64,000 nt of DNA from Paenibacillus radicibacter. GTDB lineage: Bacteria; Bacillota; Bacilli; Paenibacillales; NBRC-103111. Below are positions 54,616-62,927 of the stretch, in pieces. Every line of letters starts with the position of its first letter. Position 1 is the first letter of the stretch. The notes below the pieces were generated by a model. The model ran no database searches. It had not been told where the DNA came from and was given only the letters and a program-made list of their open reading frames with translations. Position numbers and translations under genes: made by a program. The stretch is from NCBI RefSeq assembly GCF_024721995.1, contig NZ_JANQBC010000002.1, positions 124,001-188,000 on the forward strand, read 5' to 3'.

Positions 54616-56709
54616 CTAGTCTGTAGCTTCTTCTTGTACAACTTCTTCTTTGTGTGTGCATTCTGAACAATGCAGGAATACGCCTGCTTTCGTACGTTTT
54701 TCGGTCATTGGTGAACCGCAGTCTGGACATGGTTTAGAAGATGGCTTATCCCAGGAGATATAATCACATTCTGGGTAGCGATCACATCCATAGAAAATAC
54801 GACCTTTCTTGGATCTGCGCTCAACAACTGCCCCTTCCTTACATTTCGGGCAAGTCACATCTATATTTTTCACGATTGGCTTCGTATTACGACATTCAGG
54901 GAAACCTGAGCATGCTAAGAACTTACCAAAGCGACCCATCTTGTAGACAAGATGTTTACCACACTTCTCACAAATTTCATCCGAAACTTCGTCTTGGATT
55001 TCAACTTCCTTCATTTCCTCTTCGGCAAAATCCAGACGTTTTTTGAAACCTGTATAGAAATCATCCAGTACACGAACCCAATCTTCTGTACCCTCTTCTA
55101 CATGGTCAAGTTCACCTTCCATATGTGCAGTGAACTCTGCATCCAGAATTTCCGGGAAAAATTCAACCATAAGTTGAATCACAAGCTCTCCAAGTTCTGT
55201 AGGTACGAACTTCTTCTCATCGATTGCTACATAGCCACGTTTTTGAATCGTCTCAAGTGTTGGTGCATACGTACTTGGACGACCAATACCTAACTCTTCT
55301 AACGTACGAACAAGTCTTGCTTCGGTATAACGTGGAGGCGGTTGTGTGAAGTGCTGCTTCGGTTCAATATTTTGCTGTTCAATTGTGTCTCCTTTAGTCA
55401 ATGGAGGTAACAACTTATCTTCTTCTGTTGTACCGTCATCATTGCCTTCCACATAAACCTTCATGAAACCAGCAAATTTAAGTTTGGACCCAACTGCGCG
55501 GAACATCGCGCTGCCAACAGCAATATCAATTGTCATCGTATCTAGAATCGCAGATGACATTTGCGAAGCGACGAAACGCTCCCAAATTAATTTGTACAGA
55601 CGGAATTGATCACGGCTTAAGTACTCCTTGATCACATCAGGTTCACGCATTACGGAAGATGGACGAATACCTTCGTGCGCATCTTGTGCGTTACTATTCT
55701 TTTTCGTATATACACGAGGAGTTTCTGGAACATAGGCTTCCCCGTACTTGGACGTGATAAGTTCCTTCGCTTCCTCTTGTGCAACCGGTGAAATACGTGT
55801 GGAATCCGTACGCATGTAGGTGATCAAACCGACAGTTCCTTCTTTGCCGAGATCGATCCCTTCATAAAGTTGCTGCGCAACTGACATCGTCTTAGATGCT
55901 CTGAAGTTCAGTTTACGTGCAGCCTCTTGTTGCAGGGATGAAGTAATGAATGGAGCAGCAGGATTACGCAAGCGTTCCTTCTCTTTCACTTCATTCACTG
56001 TAAAGTTCTGCGCTTCAATTGCCGCTAAAACTTTCTTCACATCATCCTCTGAATGTAGCTCCTGCTTCTGTCCATTCATGCCATAAAACTTCGCTTCAAA
56101 CTTCGCCTTGCCAGCAAGCAGATGAGCCGTAATCGACCAGTACTCTTCCGGTACGAATGCTTTAATCTCATTCTCACGGTCAATAACGAGTTTCACTGAA
56201 ACCGATTGCACACGTCCAGCCGACAAGCCTTTTTTCACTTTCTTCCATAGTAATGGCGAAATTTTGTAACCAACGAGTCGATCAAGAATACGTCTAGCTT
56301 GCTGAGCATTGACAAGATCCTGGTTAATGACACGTGGAGTTTTAAATGCATCCTTGACTGCTTGCATCGTAATCTCATTAAATACAACACGACAAGGTTC
56401 ATTCGCATTCAGTTCCAAATAGTGAGCCAAGTGCCACGCAATTGCTTCCCCTTCGCGATCCGGATCGGCTGCGAGATATACTTTTTTCACTTTTTTAGCA
56501 GCATCTTTTAGCTCTTTGAGTATCGAACCTTTTCCACGAATCGTTATGTACTTCGGTTCGAAATTATGCTCGACATCAACACCCGTTTGGCTTTTTGGAA
56601 GGTCACGAATATGACCCATAGACGCTTTCACAATAAACTTTTTACCTAAATATTTGCCGATGGTTTTGGCTTTGGCTGGTGATTCTACAATAACTAATGC
56701 ATCTGCCAT
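54616..56709 (-). CDS. topA: DNA topoisomerase I
   Basis: 697 residues from an ATG behind GGGGGAAGG; the longer frame to 56790 is not conserved. Type IA enzyme relaxing negative supercoils. Toprim domain [18 protein letters not shown] (about 5-22) with [14 protein letters not shown]; active-site Tyr in [14 protein letters not shown] (about 295-308); three C-terminal zinc ribbons (CEKCGKHL..., CPKCKEG..., CPDCGSP...; about 570-690). Between dprA and trmFO. Confidence 0.97.
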   Translation of the reverse strand: MADALVIVESPAKAKTIGKYLGKKFIVKASMGHIRDLPKSQTGVDVEHNFEPKYITIRGKGSILKELKDAAKKVKKVYLAADPDREGEAIAWHLAHYLELNANEPCRVVFNEITMQAVKDAFKTPRVINQDLVNAQQARRILDRLVGYKISPLLWKKVKKGLSAGRVQSVSVKLVIDRENEIKAFVPEEYWSITAHLLAGKAKFEAKFYGMNGQKQELHSEDDVKKVLAAIEAQNFTVNEVKEKERLRNPAAPFITSSLQQEAARKLNFRASKTMSVAQQLYEGIDLGKEGTVGLITYMRTDSTRISPVAQEEAKELITSKYGEAYVPETPRVYTKKNSNAQDAHEGIRPSSVMREPDVIKEYLSRDQFRLYKLIWERFVASQMSSAILDTMTIDIAVGSAMFRAVGSKLKFAGFMKVYVEGNDDGTTEEDKLLPPLTKGDTIEQQNIEPKQHFTQPPPRYTEARLVRTLEELGIGRPSTYAPTLETIQKRGYVAIDEKKFVPTELGELVIQLMVEFFPEILDAEFTAHMEGELDHVEEGTEDWVRVLDDFYTGFKKRLDFAEEEMKEVEIQDEVSDEICEKCGKHLVYKMGRFGKFLACSGFPECRNTKPIVKNIDVTCPKCKEGAVVERRSKKGRIFYGCDRYPECDYISWDKPSSKPCPDCGSPMTEKRTKAGVFLHCSECTHKEEVVQEEATD

Positions 56710-56752
56710 AGGTCGCCTTCCCCCTCTCGATTTTGAAAAATCCAAAAATATA

Positions 56753-57853
56753 TTATAAAGCCATGTAAGTTGATCCCGGCAGTAGTACAATCTTTTTTTT
56801 CATGAGTAAGGATAACAGAACTGAATGTAAAAGTCCAAATTTATATGAAGTTAATTGAAGAAGTGCGTCCAGCGACCTAGGTTCTTCTATTATAATTCGA
56901 TATACAATCGCTTCCTCACTCGTCAATTGCACTTCCCTTTCTTCTCCACCATGTTTCAATTGTTCTGCCTGTTTGGATAATGAAATCACATCTCTGTAAT
57001 CCTCCAAAATATCATCAACACTGATTACCAGTTTAGCGCCTTGTTGAATCAATCGCAAACAGCCTCGACTATTGGGTGATGTAATTGGCCCTGGAACCGC
57101 GAATACATCTCTTGATGATTCTAGCGCAGAGTCAGCTGTGATAAGAGATCCACTGCGTTCTGCGGCTTCAACAACTACGACCCCTACGGACAATCCTGCA
57201 ATGATCCGATTGCGCATAGGAAAAAGTCCCGGCAATGACTTTGTACCAATGGGATACTCGGAGAGGATGAGACCTCGCTCCTCAATTTCTTTATAAAGAG
57301 ATGCGTTCTCTGGTGGATACACCACATTAATAGCTGAACCAAGCACAGCTATAGTGGAACCTTCTGCACGGAGTGTGCCACGATGTGCTGTTGTATCAAT
57401 CCCTCTTGCCAGTCCACTCACAATTCCAAACCCTGATGATGCGAGTGAAAATGCAAGATCATCACAAACTTTCTTCCCGTAAACGGTAGGCATTCTTGTT
57501 CCAACCATTGCAAGAAGTGGCTTCTCGAGCAATTGAAGGTTCCCTTTATAATATAGTACCCATGGTGGCTGTGCAATTTCTTGAAGTTGTTTCGGATATG
57601 CAGCATCGTATGGAGTCAAATATCCAATATTCAACCGCCTATATTGTTCGGTCTTCTCTTCAAGCCACTTCACACTGTATGTGTTCACAATACTAGTTGC
57701 TTGTTTGGAACCAACGCCAATTTCAAGAAGTTGTTCATAAGATAAAGTTGGTAGGTTTTCTAACGTAATTTCACAAGCAATTAGATGCTTAATCGTCTTA
57801 TAGCCAACACCTGATATTTGATCTAAGGCAAACAACAATTCCCGATTCTTCAT
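56753..57853 (-). CDS. dprA: DNA processing protein DprA (Smf)
   Basis: 366 residues. Loads RecA on incoming single-stranded DNA in transformation. N-terminal SAM-like helices (about 1-70), Rossmann-like core (about 85-290) with [72 protein letters not shown] and [24 protein letters not shown] in pieces, and a C-terminal winged-helix (about 305-360). ATG behind AGGAGG. With comM nearby this suggests a competence-related neighbourhood. Confidence 0.96.
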   Translation of the reverse strand: MKNRELLFALDQISGVGYKTIKHLIACEITLENLPTLSYEQLLEIGVGSKQATSIVNTYSVKWLEEKTEQYRRLNIGYLTPYDAAYPKQLQEIAQPPWVLYYKGNLQLLEKPLLAMVGTRMPTVYGKKVCDDLAFSLASSGFGIVSGLARGIDTTAHRGTLRAEGSTIAVLGSAINVVYPPENASLYKEIEERGLILSEYPIGTKSLPGLFPMRNRIIAGLSVGVVVVEAAERSGSLITADSALESSRDVFAVPGPITSPNSRGCLRLIQQGAKLVISVDDILEDYRDVISLSKQAEQLKHGGEEREVQLTSEEAIVYRIIIEEPRSLDALLQLTSYKFGLLHSVLLSLLMKKKIVLLPGSTYMAL

Positions 57854-57880
57854 TAATTATTCCTCCTTAAAATAAGAAAA

Positions 57881-57895
57881 GCTCCAAATTGGAGC
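57881..57895 (-). terminator. Second hairpin between sucD and dprA
   Basis: GCTCCAA-A-TTGGAGC forms a short perfect hairpin, followed on the minus strand by TTTTCTTATTTT and then the dprA ribosome binding site. It lies 23 bases downstream of the strong sucD terminator and could be a backup terminator or a dprA attenuator. Confidence 0.5.
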
Positions 57896-57910
57896 CTAAC
57901 TCCATATGTA

Positions 57911-57952
57911 ATAAAAAAAACCTTCCATATCCTCGAAAGGAGATGGAAGGTT
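57911..57952 (-). terminator. Strong intrinsic terminator after sucD
   Basis: AACCTTCCAT and ATGGAAGGTT form a perfect 10-bp stem around a 14-base loop; on the minus strand the stem runs into a series of eight Ts. It ends the sucCD operon. Confidence 0.92.
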
Positions 57953-57970
57953 GCTTACCTTCTGTTTCAA

Positions 57971-58903
57971 TTATTTCTTTGTGATGCACTGCTCAAGAAG
58001 GCCTTTTTCTTCAAGAACTGCTACAAGTGTAGAGCCCATTTCAGATGGAGTTGGAGCTACGCGAATTCCGCACTTCTCCATAACAGCTACTTTCTCAGCA
58101 GCTGTACCTTTACCACCAGAGATGATTGCGCCAGCATGACCCATACGTTTTCCTGGAGGAGCAGTTTGTCCACCAATAAAACCAACAACTGGCTTCGTCA
58201 TGTTAGCTGCGATCCACTCAGCTGCTTCTTCTTCAGCTGTACCGCCGATTTCACCAATCATAATTACTGCGTAAGTTTCTGGATCTTCATTGAACATTCT
58301 GAGAATATCGATGAACTCAGAGCCTTTAACAGGGTCTCCACCGATACCTACTGCAGAAGATTGACCGATTCCACGAGCTGACAATTGATGAACCGCTTCA
58401 TATGTTAATGTACCAGAACGAGAGATAACCCCTACGTGTCCTGGAGTATGAATGTATCCTGGCATAATACCGATTTTACACTCGCCTGGTGTAATAACAC
58501 CTGGGCAATTCGGTCCGATTAGAACGGTCTTCTTACCTTCCATGTAGCGCTTAACGCGAACCATGTCTAGTACTGGAATACCTTCTGTAATACAGATTAC
58601 AAGATCAAGCTCAGCATCTACTGCTTCCATGATCGCATCAGCTGCGAACGGAGGAGCTACGTAAATTACAGATGCTGTTGCACCTGTTGCTGCTTTAGCT
58701 TGGTTCACTGTATTGTAGATTGGAACTTGTTTCGTTTCGCCGTTAGCGAGTTCAATATCAAGCAATTGCCCGCCCTTACCAGGAGTAACACCAGCAACCA
58801 TTTGTGTACCGTATTCAAGGCCGCCTTTTGTATGGAACAAACCTGTAGCACCAGTAATCCCTTGCGTGATGACTTTTGTATCTTTATTGACCAAAATACT
58901 CAT
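57971..58903 (-). CDS. sucD: Succinyl-CoA synthetase subunit alpha (ADP-forming)
   Basis: 310 residues. CoA-binding Rossmann domain with [15 protein letters not shown] (about 11-25), [38 protein letters not shown] in pieces, and the phospho-His in [18 protein letters not shown] (about 245-262). TCA-cycle conversion of succinyl-CoA and ADP to succinate and ATP, with SucC. ATG with a purine-rich upstream sequence (AGGGATG). Confidence 0.97.
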   Translation of the reverse strand: MSILVNKDTKVITQGITGATGLFHTKGGLEYGTQMVAGVTPGKGGQLLDIELANGETKQVPIYNTVNQAKAATGATASVIYVAPPFAADAIMEAVDAELDLVICITEGIPVLDMVRVKRYMEGKKTVLIGPNCPGVITPGECKIGIMPGYIHTPGHVGVISRSGTLTYEAVHQLSARGIGQSSAVGIGGDPVKGSEFIDILRMFNEDPETYAVIMIGEIGGTAEEEAAEWIAANMTKPVVGFIGGQTAPPGKRMGHAGAIISGGKGTAAEKVAVMEKCGIRVAPTPSEMGSTLVAVLEEKGLLEQCITKK

Positions 58904-58967
58904 GATTTTTGTTCACATCCCTTTCATTATTCGTTATGTCGTGCCTAATCGCTAGTTCTGAATGCGT

Positions 58968-60128
58968 TTACTTAACCAGATTAACGATCTTCTGAGCACC
59001 GTCTGCCATGGAATCAGCTGCAACAATGTTTAGGCCGGATTCGTTCAAGATTTGTTTACCAATCTCAACGTTCGTACCTTCCAAACGTACAACAAGCGGT
59101 TTATCCAAACCAAGTTGTCTCGCTGCTTCAACAACACCATTCGCAATGACGTCACAACGCATAATGCCACCGAAAATGTTTACAAAAATACCTTTTACCT
59201 TAACATCAGATAAAATGATCTTGAATGCTTCCGTAACTTTCTCTGTTGTAGCACCGCCCCCAACATCTAGGAAGTTAGCAGGGTCTCCACCGTAATATTT
59301 GATAATATCCATTGTTGCCATTGCAAGACCAGCGCCGTTAACCATACAACCGATGTTGCCATCAAGTGCGATGTAGCTAAGGTCAAATTTGGAAGCTTCG
59401 ATTTCTTTCTCATCTTCTTCTTCCAAGTCGCGAAGTGCAACGATATCTTTGTGACGGAATAATGCATTAGAATCAAAGTTTAGTTTCGCATCAAGTGCCA
59501 TTACATCGCCATCGCCTGTTACTACAAGCGGATTGATTTCTGCAATGGAGCAATCCTTCTCAACGAAAGCTGTGTATAAAGCAAGCATGAATTTCGCTGC
59601 TTTATTTACAAGCGCATCTGGAATATTGATTGCATATGCCAAGCGACGAGCTTGGAACATTTGCAAGCCTACAGCAGGATCTACCACTTCTTTGATGATT
59701 TTCTCAGGAGAATGTTCAGCAACTTCTTCAATCTCTGTGCCGCCTTCTTCAGAAGCCATCATCACAACACTGTTTGTTGCACGGTCGATAACTACACCAA
59801 CATAGTATTCTTTCTTAATGTCGCAACCTTGTTCAATAAGTAAACGCTTAACTTCTTTGCCTTCTGGACCTGTTTGGTGCGTTACAAGCACTTTCCCAAG
59901 GATTTCAGATGCATAAGTACGTACTTCATCCAAGCTCTTCGCAACTTTCACACCGCCCGCTTTACCTCGGCCCCCAGCATGAATTTGCGCTTTGACGACA
60001 ACTACGGAAGTGCCCAACTCCTGAGCAGCTTGTACAGCTTCTTCAACTGTAAACGCCACTTTTCCTTGCGGTACCGCAACGCCGTATTGTTTCAATACTT
60101 CTTTGCCTTGATACTCATGGATATTCAT
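58968..60128 (-). CDS. sucC: Succinyl-CoA synthetase subunit beta
   Basis: 386 residues from an ATG behind AGGAGG. ATP-grasp domain ([58 protein letters not shown]) and C-terminal ligase domain ([52 protein letters not shown]). First gene of sucCD; divergent from comM. Confidence 0.98.
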   Translation of the reverse strand: MNIHEYQGKEVLKQYGVAVPQGKVAFTVEEAVQAAQELGTSVVVVKAQIHAGGRGKAGGVKVAKSLDEVRTYASEILGKVLVTHQTGPEGKEVKRLLIEQGCDIKKEYYVGVVIDRATNSVVMMASEEGGTEIEEVAEHSPEKIIKEVVDPAVGLQMFQARRLAYAINIPDALVNKAAKFMLALYTAFVEKDCSIAEINPLVVTGDGDVMALDAKLNFDSNALFRHKDIVALRDLEEEDEKEIEASKFDLSYIALDGNIGCMVNGAGLAMATMDIIKYYGGDPANFLDVGGGATTEKVTEAFKIILSDVKVKGIFVNIFGGIMRCDVIANGVVEAARQLGLDKPLVVRLEGTNVEIGKQILNESGLNIVAADSMADGAQKIVNLVK

Positions 60129-60220
60129 GTGCAAAATTCCTCCTATCGAAATGGTTCTATGTCTACTTCATAAAATCAGGTCTTGTGATTACTTATGAAA
60201 TTGATCACTAAGCCTTTGAT

Positions 60221-60226
60221 ATTGTA
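60221..60226 (-). promoter_or_regulatory. Possible extended -10 promoter for sucCD
   Basis: On the minus strand TGTTACAAT gives a TGn-extended -10 (TACAAT); no good -35 is seen at the proper distance. It lies about 95 bases upstream of the sucC ATG in the divergent sucC-comM gap. Confidence 0.4.
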
Positions 60227-60253
60227 ACACTTTTTTTCGACAGTTGCCTTACT

Positions 60254-60282
60254 TTTTCAAAAAAATTCACACTTTTTATAAT
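60254..60282 (+). promoter_or_regulatory. Sigma-A-type promoter for comM
   Basis: TTTTCA (4 of 6) and a perfect TATAAT are separated by 17 bases. Predicted start near 60289, leaving a leader of about 137 bases before the comM ATG. Confidence 0.6.
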
Positions 60283-60299
60283 TACTTGTTAAATTAAAT

Positions 60300-60397
60300 A
60301 TGAACGAAGAAATGAGCAGGAAATGAGAGTAAAACGACGAATGAGGAATATAGCAATGAAGTCGATAAGGAAGCACCTTTCGTCTATGAAGCAATGA
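60300..60397 (+). other. Two tiny overlapping leader ORFs upstream of comM
   Basis: An 8-codon ORF (60300-60326, MNEEMSRK) ends in an ATGA overlap with a 24-codon ORF (60323-60397). The second peptide is very basic (starts MRVKRRMRNIAM, ten Lys/Arg) and its stop falls in the loop region of the terminator-like hairpin at 60371-60422. A purine-rich GCAGGAA precedes the second ATG. Whether either is translated is unknown; a leader-peptide attenuator is one possibility. Confidence 0.25.
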
Positions 60398-60422
60398 TTC
60401 ATGAGAGGATAGGTGTTTTTTT
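60371..60422 (+). terminator. Terminator-like hairpin immediately before comM
   Basis: AAGCACCT (60371-60378) pairs with AGGTGTTT (60411-60418), and an inner stem forms between TCTATGAA and TTCATGAGA (one bulge). It runs into seven Ts and ends four bases before the comM ATG. The AGGTG in the 3' arm is the only plausible comM ribosome binding site, so the fold would block both elongation and translation. Confidence 0.6.
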
Positions 60423-60425
60423 GAT

Positions 60426-62006
60426 ATGTATGGCAAAGTCATAAGTGCATGTTTACATGGTGTGGAGGGCAAGGGAATCGAGGTAGAAATTGATCTATCC
60501 AATGGATTACCACAAGTTAACTTAGTCGGGTTGCCTGATACGGCTGTGAAAGAATCAATCGAGCGTGTTCGTTCAGCGATTAAGAACTGCGGTTTCACGT
60601 TCCCAATGGAACGTATTACGATTAACTTAGCACCTGCTGATTTGCGAAAAGAAGGAACTTCCTTCGATCTCGCTATCGCTGCAGGTATATTAATTACAAG
60701 CAAACAGCTTGTATGCGATGAAATTGAACAAACCTTATTCTTAGGTGAGCTTGCATTAGATGGCAGCATTCGTCCTGTGCCCGGAGTGCTCTCTATGGTG
60801 CATTCTGCCAAACAGAGAGGCATGAAACGGATGATCGTCCCTCATGCAAATGCAGCTGAATCTCTACTAATCTCAGATATAGAAGTGTATGCCGTTCGAA
60901 CGCTTCGCGATTTAAAGGATCTTGCAACGACTCGCGTTAAGCATGCGGATGAGCTTCAACCTGAGACGTCACTACCATCTCCTGGATTACAAACTCATTC
61001 CTCTAGCAAAGACTCTTATTTATTTGAAAAAGATGACTTTGCAGACGTACGTGGTCAACAAACTGCTAAACGCGCGATGGTTATAGCAGCATCTGGCATG
61101 CACAACGTGCTTCTAATTGGTCCACCTGGAACAGGTAAAACCATGCTCATCCGCCGTCTTCCGAGCATTATGCCGCTTATGGAGGAAGAGGAATCCCTTG
61201 AAGTGACAAAAATTTATTCGGCAGCAGGAAAGCTTACGAATCAATTGGAGACGATCATCAAGCGGCCCTTCCGCTCCCCTCATCACACTGTATCCGCAGC
61301 AGGTCTTGTTGGCGGTGGCTCCAATCCAAAACCCGGTGAAGTCAGTCTTGCCCATCGAGGTGTGTTGTTCCTGGACGAGCTTCCCGAATTTTCCCGAAAT
61401 GTACTGGAAGTACTACGTCAACCTCTTGAAGATCGTATGGTAACGATCGGTCGTGCTCGTGCGGTATATACGTTCCCCGCACAATTGTTGCTCGCGTCAT
61501 CAATGAATCCTTGTCCATGCGGATTTTACGGTTCTGGAGACTCGATTACACAGCCTTGTACATGTTCGCAACTCAAAATTCAACAGTATCGCTCAAGATT
61601 GTCGGGTCCATTACTTGATCGTATCGATATGCATGTGGAAGTGCCGAAACCGGATTTTGCCGTGCTCACTAGCGAGCAGGAATCGCTCTCCTCAGCAGAG
61701 ATGGGTGAAATGGTGAATAGAGCCTTGAAAAAGCAGAGAGAACGCTATAAAGGGGCTTCCATACGTTTTAACAGTGAATTAAGCGGGAAACTGCTGCGGA
61801 AGGTTTGTAAATTAGATGAGCCGACTCAAAAAATGCTTGAACAGTCGTTTGAGATGTTAGGACTTAGCGTACGAGCACACGACCGTATTCTTAGGATTGC
61901 ACGGACGATTGCGGACATTGAGAATAGCCCGAATATCGAATTGCCCCATTTGGCTGAAGCACTGCAATATCGGGCACTTGATAAGAAACAGCAAGATCAT
62001 TACTGA
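60426..62006 (+). CDS. comM: YifB/ComM family Mg-chelatase-like AAA+ ATPase
   Basis: 526 residues; the only plus-strand gene. N-terminal lon-protease-like fold (LPQVNLVGLPDTAVKESIERVRSAI in pieces), Walker A IGPPGTGKTMLIRRLPSI (about 230-247), Walker B RGVLFLDELPEFSRNVLE (about 311-328), a Cys cluster MNPCPCGFYG...QPCTCS (about 360-385) and the C-terminal helical part. ComM is a hexameric helicase promoting branch migration in natural transformation. The start matches the family N-terminus MYGKVISACLHG; the ribosome binding site AGGTG is weak and lies in a hairpin. Confidence 0.93.
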   Translation: MYGKVISACLHGVEGKGIEVEIDLSNGLPQVNLVGLPDTAVKESIERVRSAIKNCGFTFPMERITINLAPADLRKEGTSFDLAIAAGILITSKQLVCDEIEQTLFLGELALDGSIRPVPGVLSMVHSAKQRGMKRMIVPHANAAESLLISDIEVYAVRTLRDLKDLATTRVKHADELQPETSLPSPGLQTHSSSKDSYLFEKDDFADVRGQQTAKRAMVIAASGMHNVLLIGPPGTGKTMLIRRLPSIMPLMEEEESLEVTKIYSAAGKLTNQLETIIKRPFRSPHHTVSAAGLVGGGSNPKPGEVSLAHRGVLFLDELPEFSRNVLEVLRQPLEDRMVTIGRARAVYTFPAQLLLASSMNPCPCGFYGSGDSITQPCTCSQLKIQQYRSRLSGPLLDRIDMHVEVPKPDFAVLTSEQESLSSAEMGEMVNRALKKQRERYKGASIRFNSELSGKLLRKVCKLDEPTQKMLEQSFEMLGLSVRAHDRILRIARTIADIENSPNIELPHLAEALQYRALDKKQQDHY

Positions 62007-62101
62007 AATTAGAGCGTTAAAACCAAGCAATGAAAAGATGATGGTATTCTAGGAAAGATTTATGTGTTAGACCTGAGGAGTTATGAGTTAGCAAGTAGAT
62101 G

Positions 62102-62142
62102 AGCATTACGCTACATGATGTAGACGGATGCTCTTTTTTTAT
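62102..62142 (+). terminator. Intrinsic terminator after comM
   Basis: GAGCAT pairs with ATGCTC around an inner CTACA-TGA-TGTAG hairpin, followed by seven Ts on the plus strand. It ends the comM transcript convergently against yraN. Confidence 0.85.
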
Positions 62143-62166
62143 GAGGTTGGAAACTTCTTTCTAGAG

Positions 62167-62550
62167 TTAGAATGCACCGCAAATATGTTCCACCATGGAG
62201 AGCTCACCCTCCAGCGAGAGTTCCACCGTGATTACATCCATGCGGATCGGTTGATCGAACGCTGCACGTTGATACAAATATACTTGTGCGGTTTGACGTA
62301 CTTGCATCTGTTTGCGGAAGCCAACCGACTCTTTGGCCGACCCAAAGTGACCTGTCATTCGTCTTGTACGCACCTCAACAAACGCAAGCACACCGTCTTT
62401 CGACGTAATAATATCGATTTCACCAGAGCGACAGCGCCAGTTACGATCGACAATACGATATCCCTGCTCGATCAAATAATCAGCAGCAATCTGTTCACCG
62501 TATCTGCCTGTCTGTTTACGTAAATCAGGATACTTTACTTTATGTTCGAT
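62167..62550 (-). CDS. yraN: YraN family (UPF0102) endonuclease-like protein, probable non-canonical start
   Basis: 127 residues if read from an ATC codon at 62550, 8 bases after AGGAGG. Family core: RKQTGRYGEQIAADYLIEQGYRIVDRNWR (about 11-39, in pieces), GEIDIITSKDGVLAFVEVRTR with the PD-(D/E)XK-type catalytic residues, and a C-terminal RMDVITVEL. The conserved N-terminal GRYGEQIAADYL is encoded upstream of the first canonical start (TTG at 62475), and the frame back to an upstream stop contains no ATG, GTG or TTG. Follows the flhB-like gene. Function of YraN is uncertain. Confidence 0.85.
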   Translation of the reverse strand: MEHKVKYPDLRKQTGRYGEQIAADYLIEQGYRIVDRNWRCRSGEIDIITSKDGVLAFVEVRTRRMTGHFGSAKESVGFRKQMQVRQTAQVYLYQRAAFDQPIRMDVITVELSLEGELSMVEHICGAF

Positions 62551-62552
62551 TA

Positions 62553-62927
62553 TTAATTCCTCCTCTCACTCAATCTTGAATCCGATCGATAAATGAAACT
62601 AAGTACTTCTGCAACCAGTTGATAGAGCTCAGTTGGAATTTCTTGATCCAAGTCAAGCTTGGACAACACTTCAACTAACGATTTATCTTCTTGCACTGGG
62701 ATCCCATTCTCTCTTGCCTTCTGCAAAATCACTTCAGCTAAATGTCCTTTTCCCTTGGCAACAACTGTTGGCGCAGATTGTCCTGTACCTGGATTATAAC
62801 GAAGAGCAACTGCCTTTTTCGCTGTAAAGGCAGTTTGCTCTTCTTGTCCATTTTCTTGTAATCGTCGATCCGAAATGGAATCTACTGGCGATGTATAAGT
62901 ATGTGAGTTATGGTTAGAGCTTGTCAT
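62553..62927 (-). CDS. FlhB C-terminal-domain-like protein (YlqH/FhlX type)
   Basis: 124 residues. It aligns with the cytoplasmic half of FlhB after the NPTH cleavage site: KKAVALRYNPGTGQSAPTVVAKGKG corresponds to FAVAIKYESGKMDAPTVIAKG of the full FlhB in this window, and IPTELYQLVAEVLSFIYR to IPADLFQAVAEVLAYVY. The four TM helices and NPTH are absent. Such orphan domains can partly substitute for FlhB's C-terminal fragment in B. subtilis. Starts by ATGA overlap with the FliK-like gene. Confidence 0.88.
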   Translation of the reverse strand: MTSSNHNSHTYTSPVDSISDRRLQENGQEEQTAFTAKKAVALRYNPGTGQSAPTVVAKGKGHLAEVILQKARENGIPVQEDKSLVEVLSKLDLDQEIPTELYQLVAEVLSFIYRSDSRLSERRN

